The notes beneath the pieces are model-generated. The model searched no databases. It was given only the letters and a program-made list of their open reading frames with translations, and was not told the DNA's origin. Shown here one piece after another: positions 43,124-52,646 of a stretch of 64,000 nucleotides of DNA. The position numbers and the translations under genes are program-made. The stretch is from Zygnema cylindricum (lineage: Eukaryota; Streptophyta; Zygnematophyceae; Zygnematales; Zygnemataceae). The number at the start of each line of letters is the position of its first letter. Positions within the stretch are counted from its first letter, which is position 1. Location of the stretch: the NCBI GenBank assembly GCA_037447655.1, contig JBBHKE010002973.1, positions 72,158 through 136,157 of the forward strand. The letters are read 5' to 3'.

Positions 43124-45712
43124 CTAGTCAATCTTTAATTTCAGACCACACTTCTCCCTGCAAAAAATTAGCTTAGGGGAAGGCACAGGTTTGGTCATCA
43201 TATCTGCTACCATCTCACTATCTGGTCTGTACTCTAAACTGATTATTTTGTTTTCTACTTTCTCTCTAACAAAGCTGAGTCTGATGTCCATGTGTTTGGC
43301 TTTAAAATGGTGTTTAGGATTGGCAGAAATAGCAATTGCTGCCTGATTATCACAAAATATTTTCTGCACACCACTCTTAAGGTGACCAAGCTCACCAAGC
43401 AAAGACTTGACCCACATCAATTCTTTTACAGCAGAGCAAGAGGCCATATACTCAGCCTCCATGGTGGACTGAGCAATAACCTTTTGCTGTTTGCTACTCC
43501 AACAGCAAGCCCCATCACCCACATATAATACATATCCAGAAGTACATCTCCTCATTGGAGCATCACCATAACTGGCATCACTCCAAGTAGTGATGTCAGT
43601 ATTCTCCCCACCCAAATGAAACCATAGATCTCTAGTTCCTACCAAGTATCTAAGGACTCTCTTAGCTGCCTCCCAATCCTTCTTAGTGGGAGCATTTAGA
43701 CTTCTACTCAGCACTCCTACAGCTGCAGCTAAATCCGGCCGGGTACAATTCATAAAATAGATTAGACTTCCCACTACTTGCCTGTAAGGAATAGTCTGCA
43801 TGAACTTCTGTTCTTCAGGAGATAATTCCTCGTCTAAGACTATGACTCCTTCTTCCTCACTCCCCTCACTTCCCTTCTTCAATTCCATTGGAGTTGTACA
43901 ACTATTAGCTTTATCCATTTGAAATTTTTCAAGCATGTTCCCTATTGCTTCCTTTTGAGTCAATCTTATAATTTTCCTTTTTCGGTCTCTCTCTACTTGA
44001 ATTCCCAAAATATATTTTGCTTCCCCCATATCCTTCATTTCAAATCTCCCCTTAAGATCGGTTTTCAGTTTATTAATTTTTTCCATTGATTTACTTAAAA
44101 CAAGCAAATAATCAACATAAATTGCAATAAATATAAAACCTTCCTCATCTTCGAAAACATAGATTGAGTGATCTGAGCTGATCCGGATATATCCTAGACC
44201 GGTAAGAAACTCATCAAGCTTCTTATTCCACTGTCGGGGCGCCTGTTTCAAACCATAAAGAGATTTAATCAGCCGGCATACCTTACTCTCCTCTCCTTCT
44301 TCCACAAACCCTTTGGGTTGTCGCATGAAGATCTCCTCTTCTAATTCTCCATGCAAAAAGGCTGTTTTGATGTCCATCTGGTGCACTTCCATGTCTTCCG
44401 CCGCTGCTAAACTGAGAAGTATGCGGACGGAGGGAAATCTGACCACCGGGGCAAAGGTTTCCTCGTAGTCAATTCCTTCATTTTGTGTAAATCCCTTTGC
44501 CACTAATCTGGCCTTGTAGCGCTCGATTGTGTTATCTAGGTTCAGTTTTAGTTTGAAAACCCACTTACAACCGATTGGTTTTCGGTTAGGTGGACAGTCC
44601 ACCAGCTCCCAAGTATCGGCTGCCATGATTGAAGCCATCTCCTCATTGATGGCTGTCTTCCACCGGTTTCTTTCTGGACAAGTCATCGCCTCTCGATAAG
44701 TTTGAGGTTCATCTTGATGAGATAATTTAGTTACCTTGTTATTAACCTGTTTTTCTTGCAGTCTTTTGCTACTTCTCCTCCCTCCCTCAAAATCTGAGGC
44801 CGGAATAGATGGTTCTCGTGGATTCTTTCGAACAAACTCGGCTTCTCCCCTATCCCTTGATTCCGAATCAATTTCCACCACGTCTTCCGCTTCGAGTAGA
44901 GTTGTCACTGGAGTTTCCACAGCCGAGTCCTTTTCGGTCTGATTTGTTCCTGCAAGAATGTCATCGTCTCTAAAACCTGGATAGTTAGGAAGCTCAAAGT
45001 CATCATAATTTTCTGACTCAAATCTGATTTTTACTGACTTTGTATATTTGAAGGGATCCACAGACTTTCCTTCATCCATAACTACTAGATGCTTTACTAA
45101 GATTATATCTTCTCTTTTTAGATCATAAACTCTATATCCTTTAACATCCTCATCATATCCTAATAAGTATCCCGGTTTTCCTTTAGGATCTAGCTTCCAA
45201 TTGGACCGATCAGTATCTAGACTGAATACTTGACTGCCGAAAACCTTTAAATGAGATAAGTCTGGTTTCCAGCTTGTCCATCTCTCATAAGGTGTTTGAT
45301 CTTTTATAGCTGAAGTAAGAACTCTATTTTTGAGGTAATTAGCACAGTTCATTGCTTCTGCCCAAAACCTTTTTCCTATCTTCTTATCCGACAACATACT
45401 TCTAGCACTATCACTTAGTGTTCTATTTAACCTTTGAGCTACCCCATTCTGTTCAAGATTTTCTGGCACTGTCTTTTGGTGTTGAACCCCATCTTCCCTC
45501 AAAAAATCCTCAAACTGGTTAGAAGTATACTCTCCACCATTGTCACTCCTTACTCTCTTGATTGGAGTTTCATGGAGTTTTTCGCTCCATGCTTTATATT
45601 GTCTAAAACAGTCCTCAGCCTCTGACTTGTTTTTCAAAAAATATACTCGGGAATACCGAGACCAATCATCAGTTATAGTCATCATAAATCTCTTCCCCCC
45701 CGGTGAGGGCAC
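43124..45712 (-). CDS. element A Pol: integrase core, RT and RNase H
   Basis: 862 open codons. The integrase core has TDDWSRY (~residues 12-18), SDNGGEY (~54-60) and the Glu region PENLEQNGVAQRLNRT. A charged linker follows. RT begins near residue 380 ('ERYKARLVAKGFTQNEGIDY') and includes 'MDIKTAFLHGELEEEIFM'. The active-site box reads YVDY instead of YVDD (codon at 44108-44110); the related element C keeps YVDD. RNase H includes CTSGYV, QSTMEAEYMA and 'HMDIRLSFVREKV'. It ends 'KCGLKLKID' next to the polypurine tract. The lost Asp should abolish polymerase activity. Confidence 0.92.
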   Translation of the reverse strand: MPSPGGKRFMMTITDDWSRYSRVYFLKNKSEAEDCFRQYKAWSEKLHETPIKRVRSDNGGEYTSNQFEDFLREDGVQHQKTVPENLEQNGVAQRLNRTLSDSARSMLSDKKIGKRFWAEAMNCANYLKNRVLTSAIKDQTPYERWTSWKPDLSHLKVFGSQVFSLDTDRSNWKLDPKGKPGYLLGYDEDVKGYRVYDLKREDIILVKHLVVMDEGKSVDPFKYTKSVKIRFESENYDDFELPNYPGFRDDDILAGTNQTEKDSAVETPVTTLLEAEDVVEIDSESRDRGEAEFVRKNPREPSIPASDFEGGRRSSKRLQEKQVNNKVTKLSHQDEPQTYREAMTCPERNRWKTAINEEMASIMAADTWELVDCPPNRKPIGCKWVFKLKLNLDNTIERYKARLVAKGFTQNEGIDYEETFAPVVRFPSVRILLSLAAAEDMEVHQMDIKTAFLHGELEEEIFMRQPKGFVEEGEESKVCRLIKSLYGLKQAPRQWNKKLDEFLTGLGYIRISSDHSIYVFEDEEGFIFIAIYVDYLLVLSKSMEKINKLKTDLKGRFEMKDMGEAKYILGIQVERDRKRKIIRLTQKEAIGNMLEKFQMDKANSCTTPMELKKGSEGSEEEGVIVLDEELSPEEQKFMQTIPYRQVVGSLIYFMNCTRPDLAAAVGVLSRSLNAPTKKDWEAAKRVLRYLVGTRDLWFHLGGENTDITTWSDASYGDAPMRRCTSGYVLYVGDGACCWSSKQQKVIAQSTMEAEYMASCSAVKELMWVKSLLGELGHLKSGVQKIFCDNQAAIAISANPKHHFKAKHMDIRLSFVREKVENKIISLEYRPDSEMVADMMTKPVPSPKLIFCREKCGLKLKID

Positions 45713-46091
45713 TCTAGCTGGTCCCCAAATATCTGTGTGTACTAGATCTAGAAGTTTTTCTCCCTTGTAGGTGGCTGTTTTTGGAAAGGGTAATCTGTGT
45801 GCTTTACCTTGAGCACACCCACTACAATCAGTTATATCATCACTCTCACTGAACTAAATCCCTTCCACCACTCCCATCTTTTTCATCTCTCTTAACTTAT
45901 CTAGATTCACATGCCCAAGCCTCTTATGCCACATCATAATATCATGAACACCAGCATAATAAAGTTTCTTCGTTTCATTACTTAAGATCAGCCTAAACAT
46001 CCCATGGCTACCTTTCTCAGCAATGAAATAGACATCCTCCTCAAAACTAGCAGTAAAGACTCCTTCCCTAGTGCTAGTGAAAAAACCCTTA
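45713..46091 (-). pseudogene. element A GAG-pre-integrase and integrase start (broken)
   Basis: Encodes the WHKRLGH ... CSGCAQG zinc region seen intact in D (63465-63752), here with an in-frame stop near 45855 (a TAG in the G-I-x-F-S-E segment) and a frame break at 46092. These breaks prevent one continuous Gag-Pol. Confidence 0.8.
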
Positions 46092-46739
46092 TCATCTAAT
46101 TAATGATGTAGAGATAAGGTTTTTGTTCAGCTCCGGAATAAACAATACATCGGAGAATGTTAATATGGATGTCTTTCCTTCTACTAACACTTTCAGATCT
46201 ACCGATCCTACAAGAGTAGTGGTGACTATCCTCCCATCCCCGTACTCTATCTCTACGGTGGGAATCTTTCTTATCTTAGTGAACAGGTGTCTATCCTTAC
46301 ACATGTGCATTGAGGCACCTGAATCTATAATCCAGCCTGCTTCACCTTTCAATCCACCGTAAGCACATTTCTGCCTTCGTGGAATTTCAACCTCAGTTTT
46401 CGCCTCCAACTCCTCATCCAAAAGGAGCTCATCGTCCTCGTCCTCGGATTCCGCCTCAAGTACCTGTGTGACAAGGGCCTTTTTCTTTCCTCTCGGGGTA
46501 CCACCGGTCTGCCCCTCCTTTAACCGAAGCTCGGTTAGCTTGGTGCACTCTGCCATATAGTGCCCCGGTTTCTTACAAAAATGACATAAACCTTTGGGAG
46601 CCCTTGGTTCGAACTCGCCAACCTGTTTTTTCTGCTCCCTACCCCCATAATTTCCGACTGGTTTTCCGAGAATCCTTGTTCCTCCAATCGGTCGCTGTTG
46701 CCAAGGCTTGGCCACTTTTTCCTCCCCTTCGGATCTCAA
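46092..46739 (-). CDS. element A Gag C-part with zinc knuckle, and protease
   Basis: Zinc knuckle CHFCKKPGHYMAEC (CX2CX4HX4C) near residue 52, a Glu/Asp-rich linker (AESEDEDDELLLDEELEA), then the aspartic protease motif WIIDSGASMHM (Asp ~residue 139) and 'FSDVLFIPELNKNLISTS'. It overlaps 46639-47484 in another frame; elements C and D read both in one frame, so this is a frameshift mutation rather than a programmed shift. The protease would cut the polyprotein. Confidence 0.88.
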   Translation of the reverse strand: MRSEGEEKVAKPWQQRPIGGTRILGKPVGNYGGREQKKQVGEFEPRAPKGLCHFCKKPGHYMAECTKLTELRLKEGQTGGTPRGKKKALVTQVLEAESEDEDDELLLDEELEAKTEVEIPRRQKCAYGGLKGEAGWIIDSGASMHMCKDRHLFTKIRKIPTVEIEYGDGRIVTTTLVGSVDLKVLVEGKTSILTFSDVLFIPELNKNLISTSLIR

Positions 46740-47484
46740 TCGTATTCTCTCGAACGAGAATCATCCCTACCACTGAGTTCCATATCCACCTTGAGTCCGG
46801 CAAGTCCTGCACACGGTTGACTATGTTCTCGAACTCATCAGGTAACTTCATTAGTAAACAGTTAACTTTTTCTTTTTCACTAAAAACTTTACGCGCACTC
46901 TCTAGCTCCATGAAGAGTGTAGCAAGCTCATTGCAAAAATCCAACATATTTCCCCCTTTGTATACATACTCCTTAACTTTCTGATCAGCCAACTGTTGTT
47001 GTTGAATCGTACCACTTCGGTACATCTCTATGAGAGCCATCCAAAGATCGGATGCCCTCTCTACCTGCAAATGAGGACATGCAAGTCCTTGAGTGAGATG
47101 GCGTAGGATGAAGTGCTTTGCCGCCATATTGTTGAAGTCCCAGGTTTCAGTATCATTCTCCTCGTTCCTCGGAATAGGTGACATGAATGCTAAACTAGTT
47201 GCTATTGGTGTGGTCGCCTCCTTCTCCTTTCCTTTGTCCACCACCTCTCCTTCCTTTGTTTCCTCCGTTGAACGTGAATCCTCTTTCCTGGTGAATCTGC
47301 TTCCTTTAAACCCTGGAGGAATTCCAAGAATTGATGGACGCCCCAATCGTCCACTCACTATCCCCCAAAACCTTTTTTCGCATAGAGCTCCTATCATCAT
47401 ACTTTCCCAGTATATGAAGCCAGTTCCATTAAAGATTGGTACCCTAGAGGGTGGGCCCATAACCTGAAACTCTGAGACCTCCAT
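46639..47484 (-). CDS. element A Gag N-part
   Basis: 281 codons. The start ATG (47484) lies inside the 5' LTR; the frame crosses the LTR/PBS border as MEVSEFQ-VMGPPSR. 'FIYWESMM' is the copia Gag N-terminal motif. The middle holds an acidic/charged insert and 'WDFNNMAAKHFILRHL'; the later 'MLDFCNELATLFMELES' and 'LLMKLPDEFENIV' belong to the UBN2-type Gag core. It forms the particle shell. Confidence 0.88.
   Translation of the reverse strand: MEVSEFQVMGPPSRVPIFNGTGFIYWESMMIGALCEKRFWGIVSGRLGRPSILGIPPGFKGSRFTRKEDSRSTEETKEGEVVDKGKEKEATTPIATSLAFMSPIPRNEENDTETWDFNNMAAKHFILRHLTQGLACPHLQVERASDLWMALIEMYRSGTIQQQQLADQKVKEYVYKGGNMLDFCNELATLFMELESARKVFSEKEKVNCLLMKLPDEFENIVNRVQDLPDSRWIWNSVVGMILVRENTIEIRRGGKSGQALATATDWRNKDSRKTSRKLWG
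47450..47464 (-). promoter_or_regulatory. PBS of element A (half-tRNA-iMet type)
   Basis: GGTTATGGGCCCACC on the minus strand, directly after LTR end GTTTCA. Complementary to GGTGGGCCCATAACC, the anticodon arm of plant initiator tRNA-Met as I recall it. Confidence 0.75.
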
Positions 47485-48512
47485 AAGTCCTCAGAGTGGA
47501 CAGCTTCCAAGAAGCCTCTAGGATAATCCTGACCCCTTTGTGTTTAAGCAAAAATAACTGCCACCCTGACAGACAAAAACTCTGACCAACTTCACCCCTG
47601 TGAAGACAAGACTCCCTTGAGTCGATAGCAAAAAGAATCTTTGAATTTGCTCCCGTGAGCAGTAAGTTATGGAGGGTCAAAGTTGACCTTTTGTACAGAA
47701 GCTCTCTGGGAGAGGGGGTCCTATCTTCTAATTTTTCTAAGTCCTATCTCTCTCACAGACTCTATCTACTGATGTACGGAACCAATCAGAATTGAGTTCC
47801 GTACGCAAAAGTACAGCTGTCGGTGTACTTTATGTACGTATATTGTACGACATGGCCAAAATGTCGACACATGTCAAATCCGGATTCGGTGCCATAATCT
47901 CCGGAGATTCCACAATCCAACGGAATTTCGCCACGCGTCATCCGATGTGGCGATGGCCACAAACCGCCAAAATCTTCCTCCGCGATCTCGGCGCTAATCC
48001 CGGCCGTCCGATTAAATTCGGCTTTAATCGTAGCCGTAATAAATACATGCGCGGTATTTGTTCATTTACGAAACAAATGCGCGGTACTAATTTGTGTCCG
48101 TACCGTAAGTCGTACATTATATATTACTGGATCTATGTATCCCGTAATTCATTTCAGTTAAATGGTTTATCGCTTGTATACATATGTAAATAATTATCAA
48201 ACTATATGCTAGGTAACACTACCGCTAGATTAAACGGCTAAGGCTACCGGCTACTTCGTGTCTGCTGGCCGGCAGGTACAAGGATCAAATCCTGCCGCCG
48301 GCACATACATTTTAATTAAATATATAAACCCTAATATAAAATTCCCGTAAACCTCGGGATAGCCAAGGTAGCCATGGCTCTAGCTTCCTCTCCAATTTCT
48401 CAGTGACTGCGACAAGTTTGAGAGTTGGAGAGAGAAGTTAGAGATAGACTGCCTCGACTTCTATATTTCTTTTCAGACCTAGAAAATACTAATAAAACCA
48501 TTAGTTTCTACA
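47465..48512 (-). repeat. element A 5' LTR
   Basis: 1048 bp, TG...CA. On the minus strand it begins TGTAGAAACTAATGG. It contains the hairpin at 48382-48439, a plus-strand tRNA-like block at 48230-48303 and the GTAC cluster at 47693-47848. Confidence 0.93.
47693..47848 (-). promoter_or_regulatory. GTAC cluster in element A LTR
   Basis: Seven GTAC words in 156 bp (47693, 47774, 47801, 47811, 47825, 47834, 47845). The same layout is in the LTRs of B, C, D and G. GTAC is the core recognised by plant SBP-domain transcription factors; a regulatory role is inference. Confidence 0.45.
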
Positions 48513-48517
48513 AACTT

Positions 48518-49500
48518 TGCAGTTTGGAAAATTGTTTGGTCTATACGAAAATGTTTGATGATGCATATCAACCCCCCCCCCCTACTCGGAAAATGACGTC
48601 TTCGCCGACCAAGCACTCATAATCACTACAATTGGTGACCAAGGCGTGAGCGTATATTTCTGTGAAATCGGATTGTGATTGACACTAAAATTGAAAACAG
48701 AGTGGTTCTTTTGTCATACCTAGGACTGGTTCTGTGGTTCTTGCAGAAGTCAACAAACGAGTGGTAGTGGGTTGTAGTGTATCTGCGGTAAGACATATTT
48801 TCTTGGCAAAATCTTATCTGAGGATAATGGGTTTCGCCCCTGTGTCCAAGAGAGGTAAAGCTGGGGCCACCCCATTAACTGTGAACAAACCTAACTTGTT
48901 ATCCAAAAACCTGATGTGTGGAGTAAGAATGGAACGCTCTTTGAGAGTAATCGCTTGAAGAGATAGGGTACTACGATGGTTTTGAAGCACTTGTAATGCA
49001 TGTGCAGATTGAGTTAAATCTGAGGATTTAGCCTCGTTATTCGATTCGGGAAGCATAGTGGACAGTATTGCTAACTGTTCTATGACCTTATAAGCATCTT
49101 ATATACTCCCCTCTAGAATGGTTAAGGCCTCAGCAGTGATGCTAAAGGTTGTTTCCGGGATAAGGGTTTTAGGTTCTTTAGCGAAAGATAATGGTATGCA
49201 AGTGTTAATGGATTTAGACTCACGATTATGATCGGGAGTCCTTTTGAAAAGAGCTGCTCGCTGTTGGACGGTTGACTCTCGGAGAGATTGCCCAAGAAAA
49301 GAGGGTATATGGACTGCGGTTCGGGCCATTCCATTAATTGCAGTTTGACCTGCGCCATAAGCGGGGCAAACTGCTCCTTCATCATGGCCGCCATGGTTGC
49401 CTGCATCTCTGCTTTGTCTCAGTCCCTTCTACTGATTTTGGTGGGAGTGTCCTTCTCTTCCCCTTTCGGTGGAGTGACCAATTTAGCCGAGCAAGCAGGT
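48518..49500 (-). pseudogene. gypsy H2 Gag remnant and protease
   Basis: Gag-like start 'MQATMAAMMKEQFAPLMAQV' (49406), with the frame broken several times; no zinc knuckle remains. The protease motif LLDTGAKPIILR has DTGA at 48835-48846, followed after a stop by 'DFAKKICLTADTLQP' and 'TTEPVLGMTKEP', typical of gypsy retropepsins. A linker resembling 'FSYRPN' leads to the A insertion at 48518, beyond which the methyltransferase continues at 42056. The gag 5' part is lost. Confidence 0.8.
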
Positions 49501-49553
49501 ATACCAATTAGTATAAGAATCAACAATAATACTCGTTGACGTCTTGCGGTATG
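49500..49553 (-). repeat. 54 bp of repeat X (gypsy LTR start) beside gag
   Basis: The minus strand TGTCATACCGCAAGACGTC matches the start of X at 34207. It abuts gag without the remainder of the LTR or a PBS, so a deletion has fused the LTR start to gag. Confidence 0.6.
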
Positions 49554-49862
49554 ACATTGCATAATTTGCGATGGAAAAACCATCAACCTAAAAGCGCATA
49601 TCATCGTGACGTAACGATTTTACTTGCCTGAAATCTTGGAATCATGTTGCACTGTTGGTAGGGCTACGGACCGTACATTAGGGTTAGATTCTATGACCAA
49701 AAGAACCAATCTCAAGAATCTCGATCGATCTCTGCCACAAGAGTAAGCTCCCACGTGTGACAACTCACCCTTGTAAAAAAACGCGAAAACTTGATCCTCA
49801 TAAAATCCTACCTTGAGCATTTAATCGATTTCATTCGCTGCTGCGTTTAGGCGTAGAGTAAG
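49554..49862. other. unassigned sequence
   Basis: Nothing recognised. Confidence 0.3.
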
Positions 49863-52644
49863 GGTGAACTTCCATTAGAGGAAAAGTGGGGTTGTTTGAT
49901 GGACGCCGTACGATTTCGTACAGATTCGTACCATTTTTTTTTTTGTCAGACGAAACATGTCTACTGGATGGCTCAAATATTATAGGCGTAAATGTCGACC
50001 GTTGGATTTTTCACTTTTTTAGATTCGTGAAGAAATCACGCACATCGTCCAGTGTGAAGAGACTCTCATCAGGAGGAGAGTTTCTTCACACAAGTCGCGT
50101 ACCATTGGTTAACGTGAAAATTAAAAAAAAAAAATCCACCACGAACAGGCAATGTGAATCAAACACGTCGTACACGCCATGTGCCTTCTGCCATGTGCCT
50201 TCCGCCACGGTGTATGTAGGTCGACCGAAATATCTTCGCACGCTCCTTTTGACATTCGCTAACCTTAAAAGTTTGCGGCGCCTTTTTGACATTCCGTTCC
50301 AAAATTTTGATTTTCAATTTCAAAATTAAAATCTGGTCGCAAAATTTTTGTATGAGTCATTAACTACCGCCACCTGTACAAATATTACGTACAGATTTTT
50401 CAGCTTGAAGAATATTTCTAGATTTTAAAAATCTGAAAACAAACCTACGTGGTGCCAATCATAACTGAGAAACGATGTCTACTGGCACGACATAATGGAA
50501 GGCCATGCCAGTAAACACTAGAAATAAACGTATCCTCATGTTTACTCGGACCGCCTAATGGAGAACAAGCCTAATTCGTCGACCTCAATACGGGTAAAGT
50601 TCCATTAGGGGAAAAATGTCGTTGTTTACTGAAAGTCGTACTGTTTAGTACAGTGCCGTACCAGAAAAAATAAAATGTCAGAACAACAAGCTTACTGGAT
50701 GAGGGATTTGATTCTCCACGTTTATTGGCGTAAACATGGACCGTCTGATGCATAATCGGATACGCCATCGTTTGACACTTCTAGTTCCCAACAAGTGACC
50801 CGGAGTAGGTCAATTTTTAGCACCAAAACGAATAGCATCGTGCCTCGTGGAAAAGTGAACAAATATCGAAGACAACCGCGCGACGAGGTGGGTACACGTC
50901 GCCTATGACATGTGCCTTCCGCCAGGGAGGATGCGAGGCCACCGGAAGCCGCAAGAAAATCTTTGACGGAGGATATTGTTTCACGCTTCTGTTGCCATCC
51001 ACTAACAATTCTGACATTTTTGTACGCTTTTATAAATCTTAAGTTTCCTCCGCCCGTACAGATTTTATTCAATACCTCGTACTAGTCATTGTTTACCTTC
51101 GCTGGTACAAATATATGGTCACAATTTGATGTCAGAGATTAAGTTACCAGAATCTTATTCAACTATTACGTGGACCAATCAAAGTGTTCCACGCAAATAA
51201 AATGTTGGTTACTGACCCGATACAATGGAACGATGGCTAAAGGTAAGGTTCCATTAGGGAAAAAATGTCGGTGTTTACTGATGGTGGTACTGTTTCGTAC
51301 AGTGCTTTACCAAAAAATTAAAATGCCAAAAAAACAAGCCTACAGAATGAGCGATTTGATTCTCCACGTTTATGGGCGTAAACGTGGATTGTTGGATGCA
51401 TAATCGGATACGCCATCGTCTCACACTTTCAGTTCGGAACAAGTGACCCAGAGTAGGTCAATTTTAAGCTTCTGAACGAATATCATCGTGCCTCGTGGAA
51501 AAATGAACAAATATCCACGACGATCGCGTGACCAGGTGGGTACACCTCGCATAAGACATATGAAAACGCCAAGGAGGATGCGACAATATCGCAAGCCGCA
51601 AGAAAATCTTTGACGGAGGATATTATTTCACGCTTCTGTTGCCATCCACTAGCCATTCTGACATTTTCGTACGCTTTTACAAATCTTAAGTTTCGTACGC
51701 CCGCACAGATTTTATTCAATACGTCGTACGAGTCACTTTTTACCTTCGCTGGTACAAATATAAGGTCACAATTTTATGTCTGATATTCTTTGAAGATTAC
51801 CAAAATCGTATCTATCTATTACGTGGACAAATCAGAGTGTGCCACGCAAAAACAATGTTTGTTAATGACTCGACAAAATGGAACGATAGCTATAGTAAAG
51901 GAATTTATGACGTTTACTGAGACCGCCTAATGGAACAGCGCTCTTAGGGTAAGGTTCCATTAGGGAATAAATGTCGTTTTTTACTTAAAGTTGTACTGTT
52001 CCGTACAGTGCCATACCAAAAAAAATAAAATGTCAAAACAACAAGCCTACTGAATAAGGGATTTGATTCTCCACGTTTATGGGCGGAAACTAGGACCGTC
52101 GGATGCATTATCGGATACGCCATCGTTTGACAATTTCATTTCGCAATAAGTGACCCAGAGTAGGTCAATTCTTACCGTTTGAACTAATAGCATCGTGCCT
52201 CGTGGAAAAGTGAACAAATATCCATGACGACCACGCGACCCGGTGGGTACACGTCGCATATGACATGTGCCTTCCGCCTAGGAGGATGTGAGGCTACTAG
52301 AAGCCGCAAGAAAATCTTTGAAAGGAGGATACTGTTTAACGCATCTGTTTCCATCCACTAACCATTCTGACATTTTTGTACGCTTTTACAAATCTTAAGC
52401 TTCGTCCGCCCGTGCAGATTTTATTCAATACGTTGTACCAGTCACTTTTTACCTTCGCTAATAAAAATATGTGGTCACAATTTGCTTTCATAGATTTTTT
52501 CAAGATTTCCATAATCGTATTCATCTATTACATGGACCAATCAAATTTTTCCACGGAAATAAAATGTCGGTTATTGACCCACACAATGGAAAGATGGCTT
52601 CAATAAACAATTTTTTGACGTTTACTGAGACCGCCTAATGGAAC
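49863..52644 (+). repeat. tandem array of four ~0.7 kb units with inverted ends
   Basis: Units: 49863-50566, 50592-51241, 51242-51936 and 51948-52644. Each starts (G)GTAA(A/G)GTTCCATTAGG and, except unit 2, ends GACCGCCTAATGGAAC, so GTTCCATTAGG is inverted at the end. Shared internal words include 'gattctccacgtttatgg' and 'catcgtgcctcgtgg'. Units 2-4 are closer to each other than to unit 1. No transposase is encoded; frames are short. Either a TIR element amplified in tandem or a young satellite. Confidence 0.7.
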
Positions 52645-52646
52645 AA

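Larger units (their letters stand above)
42062..48512 (-). mobile_element. copia element A, complete, inserted in gypsy H2
   Basis: A 6451 bp element flanked by AACTT (42057-42061 and 48513-48517). LTRs of 1049 and 1048 bp are nearly identical, so insertion is recent. PBS, gag, protease, integrase, RT, RNase H and polypurine tract are all present in copia order. A frameshift in gag, a stop in integrase and a changed RT active site make this copy non-autonomous. Confidence 0.95.

Noticed and set aside
46639-46739. programmed ribosomal frameshift between Gag and protease in element A
   Set aside because: The sister elements C and D read this part in one frame, so it is a copy-specific mutation.
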